Below, in pieces: positions 1 to 8,000 of a stretch of 64,000 nucleotides of DNA; within the stretch, counting starts at the first letter, position 1; each line of letters starts with the position of its first letter. Position numbers and translations under genes: made by a program. Under the pieces are notes generated by a model, which searched no databases, was not told where the DNA came from, and saw nothing but the letters and a program-made list of their open reading frames with translations. The DNA lies in contig PNKZ01000009.1 of the NCBI GenBank assembly GCA_013822735.1, forward strand, positions 148,723 to 212,722, in the 5' to 3' direction. Source of the DNA: Pirellula sp. (GTDB lineage: Bacteria; Planctomycetota; Planctomycetia; Pirellulales; PNKZ01).

Positions 1-2
1 TC

Positions 3-707
3 AACTGGGGTCTCGGGTTCCATTCGAACGACGCCCGCGGCGTCACGATCAAGGTCGACCCCGCCGACGGCGTCACCCCCGTCGATCCGGTCACGCCGCT
101 GGTGCGTTCGCACGGCTACGAGCTCGGTGTCCGCACGAAGGCCGTCGAGAACCTCACCTCGACGGTCACCGTCTGGAACCTCGATCTCGATAGCGAGTTG
201 CTGTTCGTCGGCGACGCGGGCACTACCGAAGCGACCGGCCCGACGCGTCGCACCGGCGTCGAGTGGACGAACTTCTACGCCCTCAACGGCTGGCTGCAAT
301 GGGACGCCGACGTCGCGTTCACGCATGCCCGCTATCGCGACAACGGACCCGACGGCGACCACATCCCCGGCTCGGTCGGCACGGTGCTCAACACCGGCCC
401 GACGATCCTGCTGGAGAACGGTCTCTTCTGGACCTTCCGCACGCGCTACTTCGGCCCGCGCCCGCTGACGGAAGACAACAGCGTCCGCTCCGCCTACACA
501 AGCCTCGCCAACATGACGGTCGGCTATCAAACGCAAAAATTCCGCGCCTCGGTCGACTTCCTCAATCTGTTCGACTCCAAAGACCACGACATCGACTACT
601 ACTACACCTCACGCCTTCCGGGCGAACCGCCCGGCGGCGTCAACGACTTGCACTTCCACCCGGTGGAGCCGTTCAACGTGCGATTTAATCTGGCGTGGAT
701 GTATTGA
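3..707 (+). CDS. TonB-dependent receptor, C-terminal part (5' end outside window)
   Basis: The reading frame is open from the window edge, so only the last ~234 residues are seen; the GTG at 102 is internal. The sequence alternates short hydrophobic/aromatic strands and polar turns like an outer-membrane beta-barrel. It contains the segments NLFDSKDHDIDYYY, SRLPGEPPGGV and FHPVEPFNVRF, which are typical of the last strands of planctomycete and proteobacterial TonB-dependent receptors, and it ends in an aromatic residue (WMY) as barrel proteins do. The plug domain and TonB box are not in view. Such proteins import siderophores, glycans or other large ligands across the outer membrane; the ligand cannot be told from this fragment. 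Downstream lies repeat DNA. Confidence 0.85.
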   Translation, partial: NWGLGFHSNDARGVTIKVDPADGVTPVDPVTPLVRSHGYELGVRTKAVENLTSTVTVWNLDLDSELLFVGDAGTTEATGPTRRTGVEWTNFYALNGWLQWDADVAFTHARYRDNGPDGDHIPGSVGTVLNTGPTILLENGLFWTFRTRYFGPRPLTEDNSVRSAYTSLANMTVGYQTQKFRASVDFLNLFDSKDHDIDYYYTSRLPGEPPGGVNDLHFHPVEPFNVRFNLAWMY

Positions 708-710
708 GAA

Positions 711-857
711 AGGGGTGAGGGGTCAGGGGCCAGGGGTGAGTGAGAGGCGCTAGGCGTCGGGCGCTAGACGCTAGTCCGGAAGACGGCCTGCAACTCGCTC
801 GGCGTCGGTCACCAAAGTCTGTTAATGACCCCTGGGCCCTGACCCCTCACCCCTTTC
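711..857. repeat. Heptanucleotide repeats in inverted arrangement
   Basis: The spacer 708-921 has no gene. At 711-739 a degenerate 7-base tandem repeat reads AGGGGTG, AGGGGTC, AGGGGCC, AGGGGTG. At 825-857 the complementary form (GACCCCT, CACCCCT units) occurs in the opposite orientation, so the two arms can pair. Between them, 748-775 holds a second heptamer family built on CTAG (CTAGGCG, TCGGGCG, CTAGACG). The same two families recur at many other intergenic sites in the window. Confidence 0.8.
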
Positions 858-921
858 GACCAACGTCGGGCGCCTGGGGCAGAACGAAGTGACGCCCCAG
901 TTCAGTGCATCGGCGGGATCG

Positions 922-1965
922 TTACTCGCGATCGCCGTGCCGCCGGTTTTTGTCGATGCTTGTTAGCTTAAACACGTCGCTCAAGCCTGCTTTATCCAGG
1001 TGCTCGTTGATCTTCGTCACGGCCTTCACATTGGTAAACAGCTCCAAGCAATCGCCGAGCGCCGATTTTACGATGTCGCATTGGATAAATACGTCGTCGC
1101 CGTTCAGCTCCCAAGAGAGCAGCGGCAAGCATTGCTCCTCGCCGTCATCTACGAGCGCCGTGCTTTCGAAAGGGTCATAACCGGCCAGATACTCCCCGTC
1201 GAACCGCACACGCCAGCCGGAGCTGATCTTATTCCAGGTCGCGCGCGCCGCGGCATACTGATCCCCAGTGCAATCAATGCGCACGCCGGTTTCCGAGCAG
1301 CGGCTGTTGCAACTTTCGAAGACGCGCCGATGTCGATCGAACGCGACGGCGACATCGGGCGCGCCCATCGAAACACTGGACACGTAGCCGACATGGATGT
1401 GATGAAAGGTCAACCGATGCTTATCGGAAACGATGCGAAAACCGTTGCTGGAAGTTTCGAAGTTCACCTCGCTCGCCAAGTTGCACGCCGCAAAGCAATG
1501 TTGCAATACGTGTCGGACGTCGATCGGCGTCATTTGGTCCGGGTTCAAGATCGACCACGTTGTGGACGGACCGCTTTGGGAATCAACATTAACGTCCAGT
1601 AGAAGCAGGCACGCGCCCAAGTATTCGCTCTGCGGATGGAAATACTTCATCGCCGGTGCGATCGATTGGGAGATGTAAAAGCGAGTGACGTCGGGCGGAG
1701 CGGCGCCGGCCCATCTCTTCCACGCGTCGAAGTTGCGTTCGTCGGAAGAATCATTTTCGATCCACACGTCGTCATTCAGCGGACGGCGGTCGATGCTAAA
1801 AACGTCAAGCGAGGGGAGCGAGCCGGCAGAAAACTCGCATCCCTCTTCGCGATCGATGGCCAAATAGCGCTTGGGGTGTTTTCGAAATTTCGTTTCCAAC
1901 GCGACGATCACGCCGCGCAGTTCCTCCGGCGACATGACTTTGCTACGGGCGAGATGCGTGATCAC
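922..1965 (-). CDS. Uncharacterised protein, 347 aa
   Basis: I do not recognise the family. The frame starts at a GTG; an ATG ten codons later (1935) is an alternative and neither has a clear ribosome-binding site. The protein looks soluble: no signal peptide and no membrane segment, with several cysteines and histidines spread along it and balanced charge. The opposite strand has shorter open frames, but this strand has the more natural composition, with acidic and aromatic residues and few long low-complexity runs. Base composition appears less GC-rich than the neighbouring metabolic genes, which fits an accessory gene. It is flanked on both sides by repeat DNA and by no obvious partner gene. 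Confidence 0.6.
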   Translation of the reverse strand: MITHLARSKVMSPEELRGVIVALETKFRKHPKRYLAIDREEGCEFSAGSLPSLDVFSIDRRPLNDDVWIENDSSDERNFDAWKRWAGAAPPDVTRFYISQSIAPAMKYFHPQSEYLGACLLLLDVNVDSQSGPSTTWSILNPDQMTPIDVRHVLQHCFAACNLASEVNFETSSNGFRIVSDKHRLTFHHIHVGYVSSVSMGAPDVAVAFDRHRRVFESCNSRCSETGVRIDCTGDQYAAARATWNKISSGWRVRFDGEYLAGYDPFESTALVDDGEEQCLPLLSWELNGDDVFIQCDIVKSALGDCLELFTNVKAVTKINEHLDKAGLSDVFKLTSIDKNRRHGDRE

Positions 1966-2029
1966 GGTTTCTGGTCTATCGATGTCTTGGCGTAAATCGG
2001 CTGGGACTACTGTACCAAGAGCACAGGCG

Positions 2030-2225
2030 CTAGGCGTCGGGCGCTAGGCGCTAGAGAAGAAGCAAGATAGCTCCGCCTCCCCTCGCCGCTTGCGGGAGAG
2101 GGGCCGGGGGTGAGGGGTGAGTGTGAGACGCGCGGTGCTAGGCGTCGGGCGCTAGACCGACGACGGCATGCAACTAGTTCGGTGTCCGTCTCTAAATCTG
2201 TTACTAACCCCTCATCCCATCATCC
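2030..2225. repeat. Mixed intergenic repeats (CTAG heptamers and G-rich hairpin)
   Basis: The 1966-2257 spacer holds CTAG heptamers at 2030-2055 and 2131-2157. It also has a GC-rich hairpin-like segment at about 2076-2115 (CCCCTCGCCGCTTGCGGGAGAGGGG type) and AGGGGTG heptamers at about 2105-2122. C-rich heptamers in the other orientation follow near 2205-2225. No gene is supported here. Confidence 0.7.
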
Positions 2226-2257
2226 CCCAAAACGAAGTCGACGACGGCGAGCCGACT

Positions 2258-2608
2258 CTAAGCCCCCGGCTCCGCGACGGCGGGAGGTTCCTGCTGCGGG
2301 ACGATTGGCTTCGACGTAAGGTAGCGCTCTCGCGAAGTTTGTTCGGTGGTCTGAACGACCTTACACTCCACGCCGCCGACGACCATGGCCGCGAGGTTGT
2401 AAAACAACGCCGTCACGCCACCACTTATAAAACCGCCGATCGTGCACAAGAACGGCAATTGCACGAAGTAGAACAGCGCGGAATAAGGTCGCGGCGGGTC
2501 GAGCCATAGAAAAGCTCCCCACACGAGGCTTCCCATCAGTGCTATAGCGGCCTGGATGCGTGCCAGTGAAAACACTTCGACGCGAGCGATCTTTAGAGTC
2601 GTGTTCAC
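2258..2608 (-). CDS. Small inner-membrane protein, 116 aa, unknown function
   Basis: The start is GTG, preceded by a GAGG stretch a few bases upstream. Two hydrophobic stretches are visible, roughly residues 18-36 and 44-76, separated by a short polar turn, followed by a charged C-terminal tail of about 35 residues ending in a Pro/Glu-rich segment. This two-helix layout with a short amphipathic N-terminus resembles small DUF3566-type membrane proteins, but the similarity is only by eye. There is no operon partner; both flanks are repeat-rich spacers. Role unknown. Confidence 0.65.
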   Translation of the reverse strand: MNTTLKIARVEVFSLARIQAAIALMGSLVWGAFLWLDPPRPYSALFYFVQLPFLCTIGGFISGGVTALFYNLAAMVVGGVECKVVQTTEQTSRERYLTSKPIVPQQEPPAVAEPGA

Positions 2609-2747
2609 GGTTCACCCTCGAAGGCCTGCGGTGGAACGGTGCGATGAATTGCGAAGCCGTGGATTCTAGTCCGATTTACGGCCGTCGCTACGTTTGGCCA
2701 ACATCGCGTAACCGGCTCACAGCGAACGGATGCCTCAGCAGCGCTAT

Positions 2748-2810
2748 TCCGCCTCCCCTCGCCCCTTGCGGGAGAGGGTGCCGCCGAAAGGCGGCGGGTG
2801 AGGGGTGCCT
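2748..2810. repeat. REP-like double hairpin
   Basis: Two adjacent palindromes (CCCCTTGCGGGAGAGGG, and GCCGCC-GAAA-GGCGGC) followed by GTGAGGGG form a compact intergenic palindromic unit. It resembles the core of the 190-bp tandem units at 63281-64000. It lies in the otherwise empty 2609-3016 spacer. Confidence 0.6.
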
Positions 2811-3016
2811 GGTGCTCGGTGTCGCATTCACACACAGGCATCGCCCTCGCAAGCGAGGAGATTCTCCGGAATGCCGCGGCGTGGATGTTCTAGGCTCACT
2901 TCCCGGTGGACGAACGGTTTGGGAACTTTTGGGCAACGAGCGGCGTCTTACAATCAGCCGATCGCCCGACGATGTACGTGCGTTCCGGCGATCACTACTC
3001 GCACGGAACCACTTCC

Positions 3017-3550
3017 ATGCCGAATGCTCTGCAGGGCGATGACGCCCGTCGAATTCAACGCACGGTCCTGAGCGATGTCCGGATCGCCGGCCCGTGCGAG
3101 ATCGCCTGGGACGCCATGACCGGCACGGATCGTGAGCGGCACTGCGCGTCGTGCAATAAGAAGGTACACAACCTGATCGAACACACCACCGACGAAGCGT
3201 ACCGCTTGGTCATGGAGCCCGACTCTCACATTTGCATCCGCGTCCATCGCGACGACGCCGGCAACGTGATAACGAAAGATTCGTGCGTTGAGCCCGGATC
3301 GACGCGCCGGAGCGTGCTTCAGCGTTGGGCTCTTCTGGCCGCCTCGTGGCTAGGACTCTCGACGGGAGTGGGCTGTGATCGCGTGAAGAACAAGCTCTAC
3401 CCCGTTGTTCAGGGAGACGTTTGCCCCCCACCCCGCTCCAGCACCTTGCCGACCGGACATGGTACCGGCAAACACTATATCCTCACCGGCGGCATGCAAC
3501 CGATGCTTAGGCCGCAGGCAAGTGCCACGACCTCTTTAATGCCGAAATGA
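3017..3550 (+). CDS. Protein with Cys-rich metal-binding-like domain and hydrophobic segment
   Basis: Start codons at 2906, 2972 and 3017 are possible; 3017 is chosen because the conserved part begins shortly after it. Residues ~20-60 carry a pattern of the form GPCEIAWDAM..., RERHCASCNKKVHNL, then EAYRLV. This is a recurring small domain in Bacteroidetes and planctomycete proteins with one Cys before a Trp-x-x-Met, a CxxC and a following V-x-N-L helix, and it is probably a metal knuckle. A later Cys lies in the sequence HICIRVHRDDAGNV. Residues ~95-120 contain RR followed by a ~17-residue hydrophobic stretch ending in GC, then a Pro-rich tail. That suggests a membrane-anchored protein with the Cys domain inside and the tail outside. 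Function unknown. Confidence 0.7.
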   Translation: MPNALQGDDARRIQRTVLSDVRIAGPCEIAWDAMTGTDRERHCASCNKKVHNLIEHTTDEAYRLVMEPDSHICIRVHRDDAGNVITKDSCVEPGSTRRSVLQRWALLAASWLGLSTGVGCDRVKNKLYPVVQGDVCPPPRSSTLPTGHGTGKHYILTGGMQPMLRPQASATTSLMPK

Positions 3551-4152
3551 GCCAACGATCGATGAGCTTCCCTGGCGCCCGCTAGCGAGGGAATTGCCGA
3601 CGCACAAATTCAAAACGCAACCGGTTTGGTCCCCTCTCCCCGACGAGCGACGCAAGATTTCACACGCGGACAGATTTCGGGGAGAGGGTTAGGGTGAGGG
3701 GCGGAGAACAGTTATGAGTTATGAATTGTGAGTGATGAAGGCACGATCGCTATCCTCATAATTCATAACTCCTAACTCATCATTCCCTGTTTCCCCTCAC
3801 CCCATCCCTCTCCCCGTTGGACGACGTACGGGCAAAAGTCCATTCGCGCACGGGGCGAGGGGGCCGAGCATGGTGGGTCTAATAATCACTCACGGCACCC
3901 GGCACCCGGCACCCGGCGCCTCTCCGCCTACTCACCCCTGACCCCTGTCCCCTGACCCCTGTCCCCTTCTGACCAACCTCAGGCGGTAACGCGCCAAGCG
4001 CCAATACTCTGCCCATCGGATGATTGCACTCGCAAAAATTGCTCGGTCCATTAGCGCGGTGTAAGATCGCGTTAAGGCCTCAAAGGCAAACGACTAAGGT
4101 CGCCGGTGGAGTCGTTGGGGCGAACATTTATATCCCGCGCCGGCGCAAGATA
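3551..4152. repeat. Intergenic block of at least five repeat families
   Basis: No gene is supported between 3551 and 4152. In order: a palindromic CTCTCCCC...GGGGAGAGG element (3633-3704); AT-rich heptamers AGTTATG/AATTGTG (3712-3740) and their inverted partners ATAATTC/ATAACTC (3755-3785); another CTCTCCCC element (3790-3862); GGCACCC heptamers (3893-3920); and CCCCTGA/CCCCTGT heptamers (3931-3966). From about 4015 to 4152 the DNA is non-repetitive; it leads into the integron cassette boundary and I see no integrase or clear attI in it. Confidence 0.75.
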
Positions 4153-4153
4153 G

Positions 4154-4747
4154 TTAGGCGTCAACGAGAGTCTGAAAAGTGTTGAAGAATGATCGGCGAG
4201 CTTTCCTAGACATGGTATCTGGTGACGCGGAGCGCGCTACCGGCGCGGTTGCGTACTTCGATGCCCTTGAGCGCGGGCACTTAGAAGAACACCCGCTATC
4301 CAAGAAACTGGTGCTCGAGAACATCGATGCGTTGCTGATGCTTTGGCATGAGGGCCGTGTTCCAGGGGGAAGGACATGGGTGCTTCAATTTGTTGCAGAC
4401 GCCCACATTGCATCCCTGGCCACTAAGCCGCTGGTGGTATCTGCACTTAGTGAACCATCGTGCGCGTTCCTACCTACGGTACTTTACCTAATGGGAACAG
4501 AGCCTGACCTTTTTTCCGACACAGGACAATACATGCAGGCGCTATCTCGCCACCCGGACCGCGAGGTTCGATGGCGAGTAGCGTGGTTCATATCGAAACT
4601 CAGATATCGCGATGACGAGATGTACGCGGCCATCCAAGTGCTTGAGCAAGATCCTGATCCAACGACGCAGGTCTACGTCCGAGAGTGCCGGGTAAAGGCC
4701 TAACCAATCATTCAAGCCGACGCCTTCGGCGCGGCTTAACTCAATCG
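4154..4747 (+). mobile_element. Solitary integron gene cassette (594 bp)
   Basis: The segment is bounded by two identical core sites, GTTAGGC at 4153-4159 and at 4747-4753. Recombination between the G and the TT of each core would release a 594-bp circle. It carries one promoterless-looking ORF in the same orientation as the cassette and ends with a complete attC. No integrase gene (intI), second cassette or second attC is visible nearby, so this looks like a single cassette placed at a chromosomal site. Its base composition seems less GC-rich than the flanking genes. Confidence 0.9.
4179..4703 (+). CDS. Integron cassette protein, 174 aa, unknown function (alpha-helical)
   Basis: The start is GTG, with a GAGAG stretch nine bases upstream and only 25 bases after the cassette boundary, as is usual for cassette genes. 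The stop codon TAA lies inside the left core of attC, also typical. The product is soluble, with amphipathic helices (KLVLENIDALLMLW, RTWVLQFVADAH, VRWRVAWFISKL) reminiscent of HEAT-like repeat immunity or adaptor proteins, but no named family is recognised. There is no signal peptide. Most chromosomal cassette proteins are of unknown function; this one gives no active-site motif that I can identify. Confidence 0.85.
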   Translation: MLKNDRRAFLDMVSGDAERATGAVAYFDALERGHLEEHPLSKKLVLENIDALLMLWHEGRVPGGRTWVLQFVADAHIASLATKPLVVSALSEPSCAFLPTVLYLMGTEPDLFSDTGQYMQALSRHPDREVRWRVAWFISKLRYRDDEMYAAIQVLEQDPDPTTQVYVRECRVKA

Positions 4748-4753
4748 TTAGGC
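4698..4753 (+). other. attC recombination site (59-base element)
   Basis: The outer cores GCCTAAC (4698-4704) and GTTAGGC (4747-4753) are perfectly complementary. Inside, TTCAAGCCG pairs imperfectly with CGGCTTAACTC. The central stem GCCG-A-CGCC-TTC-GGCG-CGGC leaves one unpaired A, the extrahelical base that directs IntI to the bottom strand. The inner arms closely resemble attC sites of aadA-type cassettes in mobile integrons. Confidence 0.92.
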
Positions 4754-4769
4754 CTCATCGATACCCGCG

Positions 4770-4808
4770 GCTGCTAGCTCCGTCCCTAGCGACCGACGCC
4801 TAGCGACT
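4770..4808. repeat. CTAG heptamer repeat
   Basis: Directly downstream of attC a degenerate 7-base repeat (GCTAGCT, CCCTAGC, CGACGCC, TAGCGAC) of the CTAG family occurs. The rest of the 4754-5016 spacer shows no gene and leads to the autotransporter start. Confidence 0.6.
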
Positions 4809-5016
4809 CTCACGCACCCCGCACTCTTAGCCGCTGTTTTTCCTGTCGGTTGTAGGGGTCGTAGCGGCCGCGCATTTCCCACGCGACAGAGTGTGCGTTT
4901 CGGCCCGATGCAGTGGGTGACGACCGTAGCACTCTTAGCGATCGTGCCGCCATTGCCGGCACGCGTCGGGCCAGCGGTCGGGGTTCCTGCGCGCGACACC
5001 TCACGAGCGATTCACC

Positions 5017-8000
5017 ATGCGGCAGACGCTGCGCCTTTGTTTTTTGCTGTCGGCCTACGCCGTATTGGCAAGCGAATCGGCGCACGCCCAACTCACCGAC
5101 CGGCACGTGGCTTCGGAAATCGATTTCGCGCAAGCGATCAGCGACGCCAACGAGAACCCGTCGATCCAGTTTCGCATCATTCTCGACACCGACATTACGT
5201 TGTCGTCGCCGGTGTTGCCGATCAACCTCCCCGGCACGCTCACCATCGACGGCCGGGGACATAGCATCGACGGCGGCGGCTCCGTGCGCCCGTTCTTCAT
5301 CGAAGGGGGCTCCGTCCGCATTGAGAACGTCATCATCGCCAACGGTCTCGCGCAAGGGGGCGGCGGCGGTGCGGGCGCGGGCGGCGGTCTCGGCGCAGGG
5401 GCGGCGATCTTCGTCGACGCCGGCGGGCAGCTCGCGCTGAAGAACGTGCAGTTCGCAAACAACCAAGCGATCGGCGGCGCCGGCGGAGCGGCGGGCACCG
5501 GCGGCGGCGGCGGTGGTCTCGGCGGCAGCGGCTCTTCCGGCAGCGGCGCCGGGGCTGGGGGCGGCGGTGGTTTGTACGGCGCGGGGGGAAGCTCTTCGGC
5601 AGCCGGCGGCGGCGGCGGCGGCGGACAATTCGGCGCGGGGGGCAACGCCAACGGAGCCGGCGGCGGCGGTGGCGGCGGCGTTTCCACGAGCGGCGGCGAT
5701 AGTTCCGGGCCAGGCGGAGGAGCCGGCGGCCTCGGTCTGCTCGGCATCGTCACGGTCGGCGGCGACGGCGGTAACGCGACCGGAGTTGCCGGCGGCAACG
5801 GTAGCACCGGCGGCGGTGGTGGTGGCGGCGGACAAGCCGACGGTGGAGCGGGCGGACTCTTCGGCGGCGGCGGCGGCGCTGCTGCTCCCTCCGGCGGCAC
5901 CGACTACAACGGCGGCTTCGGCGGAAACTTCGGCGGCGGCGGCGGCTCCACAACCGGCACCGGCGGCGACGGCGGCTTCGGCGGCGGCGGCGGCTCGGGC
6001 AGCACCGCAGGCGGCTACGGCGGCTTCGGCGCAGGCGGCGGCGGCAGCCTCGGCGGTTCGCCCGGCAGCAGTCAGTTCGGCGGCGGCGCCGGCGACAGCT
6101 CCGGCAACGGCGGCGGCGGTGCGGGCTTCGGCGGCGCCCTCTTCGTCGCCTCGGGCGCGCAGATCGTCATCGAAGGGAACGTCGGTTTCACCGGCAACAC
6201 GGCGACCGCGGGCTCAAGCTCCAGTTCGGGCGCCGTCTCCCTCAGCGACGGCAACGACCTCTTCGTCATGAGCGGCACGCAGGTCGTCTTCGATATCGGG
6301 CTCAACGACGCGCTTACCTTCGCGCCGGCGCTGGGCAACGACGACGGCTACAACTTCGGCGTCGAACTCGTGAAAGACGGGCAGGGGACCCTCACCCTCA
6401 CCGGCGATAGTCCGTTTATCTCCACCACGTACGTCGATCGCGGGACGCTCGTCGTCAATGGCGCGCTCGGCAGTTTCGACATCTTCTCGGGACGTATCAG
6501 CCTGCTCGAAGTCGACGACTTCGGCACGCTCGCCGGCACCGGCACGGTGCGCGGCTACGTCGACAACTACGGCCATATCTCCCCCGGCACCAACCCCGGC
6601 GATATCGGCACGCTCCGCATCGACGGCGTCTATCTGCAAGGCTCCGAAGCGGTGTACGACGTCGACATCAACGCCGCCGGCCAGAGCGACCGGATCGAAG
6701 TGTCGTACGTTGCGCAGCTCACGTGCGGCTGCGGACCGGACGGCGGCGACCTCGTCATTCGCGCCGCGCCGGGCACCTACACGCCCGGCCAACGCTACAC
6801 GATTCTCACAACCGGCTTCGGCGTCTTCGACACGTTCGGCCAAGTCACCACGCAAGGCCTGCCGTACTTCTGGTCGGTGATGTTGGAGTACGACGCGTTC
6901 AACGCCTACCTCGTGCTGAACAACAACGGCCTTGCCGGCGTGGCCCAAACGTTCAACCAATACAACACCTCCGTCGCCGTGATGAACGAGTCGACGACGA
7001 CCGACCCGCAACTCGGCGCGGTATTCACGGCGATGACGGGCATGAGCGCCGACGGCAAGCGCGCGGCCCTCGACCAACTGAGCGCCGCGCTCTACGGCAC
7101 GCTCACGAGCGTCGGCTTGCAGAACACCGAAAACTACTTCGGCTCGATCTCGAGCCGGCTCCGCCCCAACGGCGGCGCCATGCAAACGTTCGGCTTAGTC
7201 AATGCCGACGGCTCGGCCCGCGCGTCGAGCGACGAAGCCTTCGGCGATGTCTTTGGTAATAACGAAGACGAACCGTTTCAACTGGTTTCGTATTCACAGC
7301 CGAGCCGCAACACGAACTCCGACACCTACGGCCTCACGGCGACGCGAAGCTCCGGCTCGCGCTCTCCGCGCCGCGGACCACCGCGCAACTACGGTTGGGT
7401 GGGCGGCTACGGCGTCGGCGGCAACGTCACCGGCGACGGCAACGCGCAAGGCTTCCACTACGGCTTCGGCGGCTCGTCGGCGGGGGTCGATCGTTACGTC
7501 GGCGGCAACACGGTCGTCGGCCTTGCGGGAGGCTATGCCAACACGTCGGTGCACACCGACAATCAACAACAAACGGCGCAAGTCGACTCGTATCAGGGCG
7601 CGCTATACGCGAGCCGCGTGACCGATCGCCGCTACCTGCTCGGCATCTTCGGCTACAACTCCGACTCGTACGACACCACGCGGCAACTGCCGGCCAACCT
7701 GACGGCCCGGGGCAACTTCGACGGCCATCAACTCGGCACCTACGTCGAGAGCGGCCTGATGCGACGCTGGGGGAATTGGAACTGGCAGCCGTCGATCGGC
7801 ATGCAATACATCTCGCTCCGCCAAGACGGCTTCACCGAAACCGGTGCCGGAGGAGCGGGACTGAACGTGCTCGGCCATACGGATGATTCGTTCCGCGGCA
7901 ACGTCGGCCTCCGGTTCACGCGCCCGACGCAGGTCGCCGGCTTTATGGTCATTCCGAACTTGCATGCCCGCTACGGACATGAGTTCCTCGACGTCGGGCG

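Noticed and set aside
4015..4152. An integron integrase gene or attI upstream of the cassette
   Set aside because: No tyrosine-recombinase frame or second complementary core was found in this stretch or elsewhere in the window.
5055..5900. Long open frames antisense and out-of-frame across the Gly-rich autotransporter (Pro- or Arg/Ala-rich)
   Set aside because: They mirror GGC repeats (giving CCG/GCC codons), lack a plausible start and are explained by the real gene.
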